Shown piece after piece: positions 1 through 8,589 of a stretch of 64,000 nt of DNA; positions within the stretch are counted from its first letter, which is position 1, and each line of letters opens with the position of its first letter. Below the pieces are notes generated by a model. That model worked only from the letters and a program-made list of their open reading frames with translations, was not told the DNA's origin and searched no databases. Origin of the DNA: Pycnococcus provasolii (Eukaryota; Chlorophyta; Pseudoscourfieldiophyceae; Pseudoscourfieldiales); assembly GCA_049487715.1 (NCBI GenBank), contig CP150547.1, positions 806,001 to 870,000 on the forward strand, given 5' to 3'. A program made the translations under genes and the position numbers.

Positions 1-3000
1 CCTCGGCCGCCGCAGATGCGTCCGCCTTCTGCTGCTCGACATCAGCCATCTCGGCGCGTAGCTGCTCCATTTCGTCGCGCTGTCGCTTCTTCGCCTCCGT
101 GTCCGCCTCTTCAAGCCGTGTGATCTCAGCTCGCAGCTGCTCCATCTGTGCTTGCAGCTCTGCCTTCGCGTCCGATTCGGCCATTTCGCGCTTGAGCATT
201 TCAGCACGCACCTGCTGCAGTTCCTCCAGTCGCGCATTCGATATCTGTGACTCATTTTCCATGTGCACTGTCACATCGTCAAACATCTTCTCGACGTCAT
301 CGAGTCGATCTCGCGTTGCAAGCAACTGCTGCGTGAGGTTTGAAGCGCGAGTCTCAGCCTCCTCCGCGCGACTCAGAGATGCCGTCGCATCATTTTGCGC
401 GTCTTCGGCCGCCGCAGATGCGTCCGCCTTCTGTTTCTCAACCTCAGCCATCTCGGCGCGTAGCTGCTCCATTTCGTCGCGCTGTCGCTTCTTTGCCTCC
501 GCGTCCGCCTCTTCAAGCCGTGTGATCTCGGCGCGACGCCGCTCGAGCTCCTCGAGACGCTGTCGAGACGTTTGCGCCTCCGTGTCCGCGCGCTCTGTCA
601 TCTCGTCAAGCTGCTCGGTCAGACTGGCGGCACGCGCCTCGGCCTCCTCCGCGCGACTCAGAGATGCCGTCGCATCGTTTTGCGCGGCTTCGGCCGCCGC
701 AGATGCGTCCGCCTTCTGCTGCTCGACCTCAGCCATCTCGGCACGCAGTTTCTCGATCTCCTTGAGACGTTGACTAGACGTGTGAGCTTCAGCCTCCGCG
801 CGCCCTGTCATTTCAGCTTGCGTCTTCTCAAGCTCATCGAGGCGATCTCGTGAAGCAAGCAGCTGCTGCGTGAGATTTGAAGCGCGAGTCTCAGCGTCTT
901 CTGCACGGGTGCGTGACGCAGTCGCGTCATTCTGTGCTTCCGTCGCCGCATGAGTAGCATCCGCCTTTTGCTGCTCGACATCAGCCATCTCGGCGCGTAG
1001 CTGCTCCATTTCGTCGCGCTGTCGCTTCTTTGCCTCCGCGTCCGCCTCTTCAAGCCGCGCGATCTCAGCGCGAAGCTGCTGCATCTCCGCGTGCAGCTCT
1101 GCCTTCGCGTCCGCGTTCGCCTCTTCAAGCCGTGTGATCTCGGCGCGACGCCGCTCGAGCTCCTCGAGACGCTGTCGAGACGTTTGCGCCTCCGTGTCCG
1201 CGCGCTCTGTCATCTCGTCAAGCTGCTCGGTCAGACTGGCGGCACGCGCCTCGGCCTCCTCCGCGCGACTCAGAGATGCCGTCGCATCGTTTTGCGCGGC
1301 TTCGGCCGCCGCAGATGCGTCCGCCTTCTGCTGCTCGACCTCAGCCATCTCGGCACGCAGTTTCTCGATCTCCTTGAGACGTTGACTAGACGTGTGAGCT
1401 TCAGCCTCCGCGCGCCCTGTCATTTCAGCTTGCGTCTTCTCAAGCTCATCGAGGCGATCTCGTGATGCAAGCAGCTGCTGCGTGAGGTTTGAGGAGCATG
1501 CCTCAGCCTCTTCCGCGCGGCTGCGTGATGCGGTCGCGTCATTCTGTGCTTCCGTCGCCGCATCAGTAGCATCAGCCTTCTGCTGCTCGATCTCAGTCAT
1601 CTCGGCACGCATCTGCTCCATCTCGGCGTACAGCTCTGCCTTCGCGTCCGCGCTCGCCTCTTCGAGCTCAGTCATTTTCGTGCGCACCTGTTCGAGCTCC
1701 TCGAGACGCTCTCGCGATGCCTCAGCCACCGACTTTGCGTGTCGTGCCATCTTGTCAAGCTGCTCGGCCAGACTGGCGGCACGCGCCTCGGCCTCCTCCG
1801 CGCGACTCAGAGATGCCGTCGCATCGTTTTGCGCGGCTTCGGCCGCCGCAGATGCGTCCGCCTTCTGCTGCTCGACCTCAGCCATCTCGGCGCGTAGCTG
1901 CTCCATTTCGTCGCGCTGTCGCTTCTTTGCCTCCGCGTCCGCCTCTTCAAGCCGCGCGATCTCAGCGCGAAGCTGCTGCATCTCCGCGTGCAGCTCTGCC
2001 TTCGCGTCCGCGTTCGCCTCTTCAAGCTGTGCCATCTCGGCGCGACGCCGCTCGAGCTCCTCGAGACGCTGTCGAGACGTTTGCGCCTCCGTGTCCGCGC
2101 GCTCTGTCATCTCGTCAAGCTGCTCGGTCAGACTGGCGGCACGCGCCTCGGCCTCCTCCGCGCGACTCAGAGATGCCGTCGCATCATTTTGCGCGGCTTC
2201 GGCCGCCGCAGATGCGTCCGCCTTCTGCTGCTCGACCTCAGCCATCTCGGCGTGTAGCTGCTCCATTTCGTCGCGCTGTCGCTTCTTCGCCTCCGCGTCC
2301 GCCTCTTCAAGCCGTGTGATCTCAGCTCGCAGCTGCTCCATCTGTGCTTGCAGCTCTGCCTTCGCGTCCGATTCGGCCATTTCGCGCTTGAGCATTTCAG
2401 CACGCACCTGCTGCAGTTCCTCCAGTCGCGAAGTCGAAGTTTGTTCCTCTGTCATGACACGTTCTGTCATCTCGTCAAACATCTTCTCGAGCTCATCGAG
2501 GCGATCTCGTGATGCAAGCAGCTGCTGCGTGAGGTTTGAGGAGCATGCCTCAGCCTCTTCCGCGCGGCTGCGTGACGCGGTCGCGTCATTCTGTGCTTCC
2601 GTCGCCGCATCAGTAGCATCAGCCTTCTGCTGCTCGATCTCAGCCATCTCGGCACGCAGCTGCTCCATCTCGGCGTACAGCTCTGCCTTCGCGTCCGCGC
2701 TCGCCTCTTCGAGCTCCGTCATTTCCGTGCGCACCTGTTCGAGCTCCTCGAGACGCTCTCGCGATGCTTCAGCCACCGACTTTGCGCGTCGTGCCATCTT
2801 GTCAAGCTGCTCGGCCAGACTGGCGGCACGCGCCTCGGCCTCCTCCGCGCGACTCAGAGATGCCGTCGCATCGTTTTGCGCCGCCTCGGCCGCCGCAGAT
2901 GCGTCCGCCTTCTGCTGCTCGACATCAGCCATCTCGGCGCGTAGCTGCTCCATTTCGTCGCGCTGTCGCTTCTTCGCCTCTGCGTCCGCCTCTTCAAGCC

Positions 3001-3500
3001 GTGTGATCTCAGCTCGCAGCTGCTCCATCTGTGCTTGCAGCTCTGCCTTCGCGTCCGATTCGGCCATTTCGCGCTTAAGCATTTCAGCACGCACCTGCTG
3101 CAGTTCCTCCAGTCGCGAATTCGATATTGTTTCCTGCGATTCTGTGCGCTCCGTCATCTCGTCAAGCTGCTCGGTCAGACTGGCGGCACGCGCCTCGGCC
3201 TCCTCCGCGCGACTCAGAGATGCCGTCGCATCATTTTGCGCGGCTTCGGCCGCCGCAGATGCGTCCGCCTTCTGCTGCTCGACCTCAGCCATCTCGGCAC
3301 GCAGTTTCTCGATCTCCTTGAGACGTTGACTAGACGTGTGAGCTTCAGCCTCCGCGCGCCCTGTCATTTCAGCTTGCGTCTTCTCGAGCTCATCGAGGCG
3401 CTCTTTGGAAGCAAGCAGCTTCTGTGTGAGTTCCGATGCGCACGCCTCCGCCTCTTCCGCGCGGCTGCGTGACGCGGTCGCGTCATTCTGTGCTTCCGTC
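1..3500 (-). repeat. Mosaic of long near-identical coiled-coil modules
   Basis: Modules encoding QQKADASAAAEAAQNDATASLSR-type helices recur at irregular in-frame spacings. The marker actcagagatgccgtcgcat occurs near 371, 656, 1268, 1805, 2165, 2852 and 3212, giving spacings of 285, 612, 537, 360, 687 and 360 bp, all multiples of three. Positions 506-853 and 1118-1465 are identical over 348 bp at an offset of 612. A second block near 1490-1600 recurs at an offset of 1047 bp. Unlike the regular 52-residue array, this looks like shuffled blocks. Confidence 0.88.
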
Positions 3501-6500
3501 GCTGCATCGGCAGCCATAACCATTTCAGCGCGTAACTGGTCCTCCTCTTCCTCCAGACGTGCAATTTCAATACGTAGTCGCTCAATGGCCTCACGCTGTT
3601 CTTTGGATGCGATAGCCTCTGCATTCTCGAGACGCATTATTGCAGCACGAAGCTCCTCCATCTCCTCGACATGCTGTTTCGACGTCTCAGCCTCCGCCTC
3701 TGCGCGCCGTGCCATCTCATCGCGGAGATTTGTGATTTGCTCCTGCCTTTCTTGACTCAGTTGAGCTTCAACCTCTAACATCTCTGCCCGGTGACGAGCT
3801 ATTGCAGCGTCGCGCTGCGCGTCAGTTGTAGCTTCCTGGAGACGAGCCATCTCTTGCCCGATTTCTTCAATCTCCTGGTGCCGCTCTCTCTCTATATTGT
3901 CTTGCATCTCCTGCATTTCCTGACTTAGGCTTGTGGTTCGCGCCTCCGCATCCGCCGCACGACGTAGCGCCTCTGCCGCCTCGCTCTGCGCCCTCGTAAC
4001 ATCGGTCTGAGCTTCCCTAAGGCGTTCGAGCTCTGTCATGTTTGAATTCGCCTCCTCGAGTTGCTCAGAAAGGCTCTGAACTTGCGCCTCGCCATTGATT
4101 CGTGCTTCCTCCATTGCGTGCACTGCTTCTGCTTTAGCGACCTCAAGATGCATCACCTCGTTTCGAAGCTGCGCCAGTTCCTCAAGCTGCTGTGCGAGGC
4201 TTGCAGCAATCGCCTCAGAAGCCTCGGCGCGACGTAACGCCTCTGACGCCAAGCTCTGCGCCTTTGCCGCTTGCCTGTATGAGTCTGACTTTGCCTTTTC
4301 GAGATTTGCTATCTTAATTCCACTTGATTCCGCCTCTTCAAGCTGCTGGGCGAGGACCTTATGAAGATTCTCGACTCGTACATCCGCCATGTGAGCTTCG
4401 CTCTTCGCCTTGATCGCGTCAGCCTCGAGCTTCTGAAGACGCGCAAGCTCAGTCGCGTTCGACTCTGCCTCCTCCAACTGCTTTGAAAACTTCCAAGCTC
4501 GCGCCTCTGCCTCCTGCGCACGTGTCTGCGATTCCGTGGCCTGACTCTGCGCCTCCCCCGCTGCAGACAATGCGAGAGACTTAGCTTCTTCGAGGCGCGC
4601 CAGATCTGTGCGTAACTCTTCCACGTCTATTCGTGTCGACTCCGCGTCCTGCAGTTGCTCAGTGAGACTCTGGACTCGCTTCTCTGCTTCCTCTGCACGA
4701 CGCATAGCATCCGTCGCCTTGCTCTGGGCCTCCGCATTGTCGACCTCGGCCTTCTTGAGGCGTGCCAGCTCCGTCATGTGCGATTCCGCCTCGTCGAGTT
4801 GCTCGAGAACCCTCGCTGCCTGAGCCTCAGCCTGCTTCGCACGACGCACAGCATCCGCCGCCTCGCTCTGCGCCCTAGTAACGTCAGCCTCGGCCTCCTT
4901 GAGACGTTCGAGCTCCGTCGCATTCGACTCCGCCTCCTCCAGTTCTTGTGTCAGACTCTGGACTCGCGCCTCCGCTTCTTCGGCACGACGCACCGCAAAC
5001 GCCGCCTCGCTCTGCGCCTCCGCTGCCGTCGTCGACGCCTTAGCCTCGGCCTCCTTGAGGCGTTCGAGCTCCGTCGCATTCGACTCCGCCTCCTCCAGTT
5101 CTTGTGTCAGACTCTCGACTCGCGCCTCTGCATCTTCGGCACGACGCACCGCATCCGCCGCCTCGCTCTGCGCCTCCGCTGCCGTCGTCGACGCCTTAGC
5201 CTCGGCCTCCTTGAGACGTTCGAGCTCCGTCGCATTCGACTCCGCCTCCTCCAGTTCTTGTGTCAGACTCTGGACTCGCGCCTCTGCATCTTCGGCACGA
5301 CGCACCGCAAACGCCGCCTCGCTCTGCGCCTCCGCTGCTGTCGTCGACGCATTCGCCTCGGCCTCCTTGAGGCGTTCGAGCTCCGTCGCATTCGACTCCG
5401 CCTCCTCCAGTTCTTGTGTCAGACTCTGGACTCGCGCCTCCGCTTCTTCGGCACGACGCACAGCATCCGCCGCCTCGCTCTGCGCCTCCGCTGCCGTCGT
5501 CGACGCCTTAGCCTCGGCCTCCTTGAGACGTTCGAGTTCCGTCGCATTCGACTCCGCCTCCTCCAGATCTTGTGTCAGACTCTCGACTCGCGCCTCCGCT
5601 TCTTCGGCACGACGCACAGCATCCGCCGCCTCGCTCTGCGCCTCCGCTGCCGTCGTCGACGCCTTAGCCTCGGCCTCCTTGAGACGTTCGAGCTCCGTCG
5701 CATTCGACTCCGCCTCCTCCAGTTCTTGTGTCAGACTCTGGACTCGCGCCTCCGCTTCTTCGGCACGACGCACCGCATCCGCCGCCTCGCTCTGCGCCTC
5801 CGCTGCCGTCGTCGACGCCTTAGCCTCGGCCTCCTTGAGACGTTCGAGCTCCGTCGCATTCGACTCCGCCTCCTCCAGATCTTGTGTCAGACTCTCGACT
5901 CGCGCCTCTGCATCTTCGGCGCGACGCACCGCAAACGCCAACTCGCTCTGCGCCCTAGTAACGTCAGCCTCGGCCTCCTTGAGGCGTTCGAGCTCCGTCG
6001 CATTCGACTCCGCCTCCTCCAGTTCTTGTGTCAGACTCTGGACTCGCGCCTCCGCTTCTTCGGCGCGACGCACCGCAAACGCCAACTCGCTCTGCGCCCT
6101 AGTAACGTCAGCCTCGGCCTCCTTGAGGCGTTCGAGCTCCGTCGCATTCGACTCCGCCTCCTCCAGTTCTTGTGTCAGACTCTCGACTCGCGCCTCCGCT
6201 TCTTCGGCACGACGCACCGCATCCGCCGCCTCACTCTGCGCCTCCGCTGCCGTCGTCGACGCCTTAGCCTCGGCCTCCTTGAGGCGTTCGAGCTCGACTG
6301 CGTTAAGTTCATCCTGTTTTGTAAGCTTGTCGATCACTTCCTCTGCTTGCGTCAGCTTTCCCTCCGATTCCACGGCACTCGCATTGAGCTCTGCTAGCTC
6401 TTCCCGCAAAAGCGTCATGTCGTGAGTTTGATTCTCTATCGTGCGAAGCTGATCTATTAGTGCCGCAACTTCCGCAGCTGCACTCTCAGCCTGCTGCTCA

Positions 6501-7945
6501 AGTCCATTCTGGTACCTTTGAGCCTTCTCGAGATTTTTCTGCGCCGATGCAAGGAATTTTTGCTGTGTGTCAAATTCAACTCGAAGCGAGATCGCCTCCC
6601 TTCTGTAGAAATCCATCTCCTCCTCGCGCTCGCGCAGAGTTCCCTCGGCACTAGCCGCGGCTTTGCCCGCCCCCTCAAGCTCCTCCTCGAGGCTCTCGAC
6701 GCGGCTTGCCAGCACACGACAATCTTCGAGTGCTACCTCCAGGCACTGTACATATGCGTTCGCAAGCCTGCCGGCAAGTCGTGGTGCGCCAGTCATCACC
6801 AGTGCCCCATCTTTCGTGGGTTTTGACTCTTCTGTTATGATGGCGAGCGTCTCCGCGGCGAGCTCATCTTGCAATGCCCTGCGCTCTGTAGGCACCAGCG
6901 CCGTGGACTCACTGCGAACGAGCATTGTGCGATCCTTCCCCTCGCCTTCGTCGCCGAAATCTCGAGTACTGGTGTTGTGCATTGTGCTGCTCACCAGACT
7001 TTGGTTCTCTCGGAGCATATTAGCGAGATTCACGCCTGCCGATCCAAGCCCGATGATATAGGCTGCTGCTGGGATAGCCAGCTGTTTCACTTCCGCTTCG
7101 GTGAACGCCTCCATACGAGCCTTTGCGTCTTCACGCCGATCGGCGTGCAGCTCTCCCTCCGTTTCTTCCTCCGCATTTTCTTTCGCCTCTTCATCAACGC
7201 GGGTATCTGGTATCGCGTCAGCTGCAAATGCGTCGCGAACGACATGTTCCTGCTCTGGCTCCTGCGGCTCCGGCTCAGGCGGTGCCGCTGCCTCTGGCTC
7301 CGGCTCCTCCTCGTGCTCCGCCTTCCCCTCGAGTTCATCGAGTTCATTCATCAACTCTAGGTCACGCTCACCTTTGCGTAGCTCGCCGAGTTGAACCGCC
7401 ATTTGCTCGTTGTTCAATAGCTCTTGCTCTAGCTTTTGCTGCAGCGCCTCTAACTTCTTCAGTTGCTCATCAAGATCCAGGTCCTTCTTGTCGTTGTCTG
7501 CCGCAACGTTGTCTTCAGGTAGCCAGAAGTCCTGCCCCTTTGACTCTGCGTAGGTCCTGGCGCGCTCTTCCGTCTCCCTTTGCCGGGTGGCCTGCAAGTC
7601 TTCACCGCCCGCAATCTCGCTCTCTTCTGCGGCGGCTGCGGCAGCCGCGGCGGCCCAGATGGCATCCTCGTCGTGTTCTTCTGCGGTGGATACCAGAAGT
7701 TGCGCGTCGGCATACCCGCTTGTGCGTTCATCCGCCTCCCTCTGCTTGCTTGCGTGCCTATCCTCGTTGTGCGCTGACGACCCCCCATTCGCATCTCTCG
7801 CCACCTTGAGAGGTAGCACCACGCCACGCCCACCACGCCCCACGCTGCCCCCGCTTCGCGAGCGCTGCGGACTGGTTCCCCGCCCGGCCGCTCGCCCTCT
7901 CCTGGGGGCCGCCGCCGCCAAGGGGCCAAGGGACCCTGGCGCCAT
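1..7945 (-). CDS. Giant plastid-targeted membrane-anchored coiled-coil protein (partial, 3' end off window)
   Basis: The minus-strand frame from the ATG at 7945 (an in-frame TAG lies 9 nt upstream) reads open to position 1, about 2648 codons, and continues off the left edge. I read raw sequence through about 3480-4740, 6240-6720 and the start region, and sampled the rest; no stop was met. The first 50 residues are rich in Ala, Arg, Gly and Ser with no acids until VLPLKVARDAN, like a chloroplast transit peptide. An acidic stretch follows, then one hydrophobic segment near residues 289-312 (IPAAAYIIGLGSAGVNLANM). From about residue 400 onward it is almost pure Ala/Glu/Arg/Gln/Leu coiled coil, much of it in internal repeats. 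Residues 280-560 align colinearly with the gene at 8590-10317, including ETLAII, APRLAG, RVESLEE and LRVEF, so the two are tandem paralogues. By analogy with that gene a C-terminal SAP motif may lie off-window. The long Ser/Ala/Arg-rich frames on the plus strand are antisense shadows. Function is unknown. Confidence 0.85.
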   Translation of the reverse strand, partial: MAPGSLGPLAAAAPRRGRAAGRGTSPQRSRSGGSVGRGGRGVVLPLKVARDANGGSSAHNEDRHASKQREADERTSGYADAQLLVSTAEEHDEDAIWAAAAAAAAAEESEIAGGEDLQATRQRETEERARTYAESKGQDFWLPEDNVAADNDKKDLDLDEQLKKLEALQQKLEQELLNNEQMAVQLGELRKGERDLELMNELDELEGKAEHEEEPEPEAAAPPEPEPQEPEQEHVVRDAFAADAIPDTRVDEEAKENAEEETEGELHADRREDAKARMEAFTEAEVKQLAIPAAAYIIGLGSAGVNLANMLRENQSLVSSTMHNTSTRDFGDEGEGKDRTMLVRSESTALVPTERRALQDELAAETLAIITEESKPTKDGALVMTGAPRLAGRLANAYVQCLEVALEDCRVLASRVESLEEELEGAGKAAASAEGTLREREEEMDFYRREAISLRVEFDTQQKFLASAQKNLEKAQRYQNGLEQQAESAAAEVAALIDQLRTIENQTHDMTLLREELAELNASAVESEGKLTQAEEVIDKLTKQDELNAVELERLKEAEAKASTTAAEAQSEAADAVRRAEEAEARVESLTQELEEAESNATELERLKEAEADVTRAQSELAFAVRRAEEAEARVQSLTQELEEAESNATELERLKEAEADVTRAQSELAFAVRRAEDAEARVESLTQDLEEAESNATELERLKEAEAKASTTAAEAQSEAADAVRRAEEAEARVQSLTQELEEAESNATELERLKEAEAKASTTAAEAQSEAADAVRRAEEAEARVESLTQDLEEAESNATELERLKEAEAKASTTAAEAQSEAADAVRRAEEAEARVQSLTQELEEAESNATELERLKEAEANASTTAAEAQSEAAFAVRRAEDAEARVQSLTQELEEAESNATELERLKEAEAKASTTAAEAQSEAADAVRRAEDAEARVESLTQELEEAESNATELERLKEAEAKASTTAAEAQSEAAFAVRRAEEAEARVQSLTQELEEAESNATELERLKEAEADVTRAQSEAADAVRRAKQAEAQAARVLEQLDEAESHMTELARLKKAEVDNAEAQSKATDAMRRAEEAEKRVQSLTEQLQDAESTRIDVEELRTDLARLEEAKSLALSAAGEAQSQATESQTRAQEAEARAWKFSKQLEEAESNATELARLQKLEADAIKAKSEAHMADVRVENLHKVLAQQLEEAESSGIKIANLEKAKSDSYRQAAKAQSLASEALRRAEASEAIAASLAQQLEELAQLRNEVMHLEVAKAEAVHAMEEARINGEAQVQSLSEQLEEANSNMTELERLREAQTDVTRAQSEAAEALRRAADAEARTTSLSQEMQEMQDNIERERHQEIEEIGQEMARLQEATTDAQRDAAIARHRAEMLEVEAQLSQERQEQITNLRDEMARRAEAEAETSKQHVEEMEELRAAIMRLENAEAIASKEQREAIERLRIEIARLEEEEDQLRAEMVMAADAATEAQNDATASRSRAEEAEACASELTQKLLASKERLDELEKTQAEMTGRAEAEAHTSSQRLKEIEKLRAEMAEVEQQKADASAAAEAAQNDATASLSRAEEAEARAASLTEQLDEMTERTESQETISNSRLEELQQVRAEMLKREMAESDAKAELQAQMEQLRAEITRLEEADAEAKKRQRDEMEQLRAEMADVEQQKADASAAAEAAQNDATASLSRAEEAEARAASLAEQLDKMARRAKSVAEASRERLEELEQVRTEMTELEEASADAKAELYAEMEQLRAEMAEIEQQKADATDAATEAQNDATASRSRAEEAEACSSNLTQQLLASRDRLDELEKMFDEMTERVMTEEQTSTSRLEELQQVRAEMLKREMAESDAKAELQAQMEQLRAEITRLEEADAEAKKRQRDEMEQLHAEMAEVEQQKADASAAAEAAQNDATASLSRAEEAEARAASLTEQLDEMTERADTEAQTSRQRLEELERRRAEMAQLEEANADAKAELHAEMQQLRAEIARLEEADAEAKKRQRDEMEQLRAEMAEVEQQKADASAAAEAAQNDATASLSRAEEAEARAASLAEQLDKMARHAKSVAEASRERLEELEQVRTKMTELEEASADAKAELYAEMEQMRAEMTEIEQQKADATDAATEAQNDATASRSRAEEAEACSSNLTQQLLASRDRLDELEKTQAEMTGRAEAEAHTSSQRLKEIEKLRAEMAEVEQQKADASAAAEAAQNDATASLSRAEEAEARAASLTEQLDEMTERADTEAQTSRQRLEELERRRAEITRLEEANADAKAELHAEMQQLRAEIARLEEADAEAKKRQRDEMEQLRAEMADVEQQKADATHAATEAQNDATASRTRAEDAETRASNLTQQLLASRDRLDELEKTQAEMTGRAEAEAHTSSQRLKEIEKLRAEMAEVEQQKADASAAAEAAQNDATASLSRAEEAEARAASLTEQLDEMTERADTEAQTSRQRLEELERRRAEITRLEEADAEAKKRQRDEMEQLRAEMAEVEKQKADASAAAEDAQNDATASLSRAEEAETRASNLTQQLLATRDRLDDVEKMFDDVTVHMENESQISNARLEELQQVRAEMLKREMAESDAKAELQAQMEQLRAEITRLEEADTEAKKRQRDEMEQLRAEMADVEQQKADASAAAE
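4860..6300 (-). repeat. Tandem 156-bp (52-residue) coding repeats with two 144-bp variants
   Basis: The phrase encoding NATELERLKEAEA recurs with plus-strand phase points at 4920, 5076, 5232, 5388, 5544, 5700, 5856, 6000, 6144 and about 6300. Spacing is 156 bp except for the units ending at 6000 and 6144, which are 144 bp. The shorter units replace the segment encoding AKASTTAAEAQ with a version four residues shorter. Each unit also carries RVQSLTQELEEAES. Units are nearly identical, with differences at few sites. The neighbouring paralogue has one diverged copy of the module at about 8860-9030. Confidence 0.92.
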
Positions 7946-8589
7946 CGCACCCTAAGCTGCTTAACGCCTACAGTACACCAGGTGGATGAGCACGGCCGGC
8001 CGGCTTAACACACACGGGTGAGATGTGGCGGGTAAGATGCAATGGAGCCTAAGGTAGAGGCGGAAAGCACACAAAAAGCACTTCACTTGCGCAAAGTTTG
8101 GATAAAGGAAAGGTAAAGTTTACAGTACCAATCAAGGACAAGCAATACATAAAATAATCAGATGCAACGCAAGGAAGGAAGCAACAGAAGCTCAGATCCC
8201 ATCACATCAATCGCTTTCCATGATGTCAATTTGCTGTACCTGTACTGTTGTACGTGGTGTATGCTTGACACCTCGTGTAGTGGTAGGAGTTGCACCTCTC
8301 AGCCTCTATGTACTCCTCCAGTTTCTTCTGGTAGTTTGGGAATTGCCGCAGCCGTCCATCGTCCCCTTTGGGATCCCTCATCAACCACGTGGACCTACAC
8401 CTTGATTTGCATACCCTTAGATTGCATAGGAAACCCCCACTCCAACGGATGAAGGGAGGCCGGCCGGCCACTTCTGCCGGCCACTTCTGCCGGCCACTTC
8501 TGCCGGCCACACCAATGGACACCAGGAATTGTCGAAGGAAACAAAAAACAAAATCATAGTAACTTACTTCAGTAGCCTTGAACTTAAGA
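7946..8589. other. Intergenic region with a 13-bp minisatellite
   Basis: This lies between the start of the giant coiled-coil gene and the stop of its paralogue. At 8461-8510 the 13-bp unit ccggccacttctg is repeated a little over three times. A minus-strand open frame at 8226-8618 contains a hydrophilic stretch (QFPNYQKKLEEYIEAE) that I could not assign. No other gene is visible. Confidence 0.6.

Noticed and set aside
1482-6425. Very long plus-strand open frames (615, 580 and 508 residues) rich in Ser, Ala, Arg and Leu
   Set aside because: They are antisense to the coiled-coil repeats. Their open state follows from the Glu/Ala/Arg/Gln codons on the minus strand, which shows true heptad composition and homology to the neighbouring gene.
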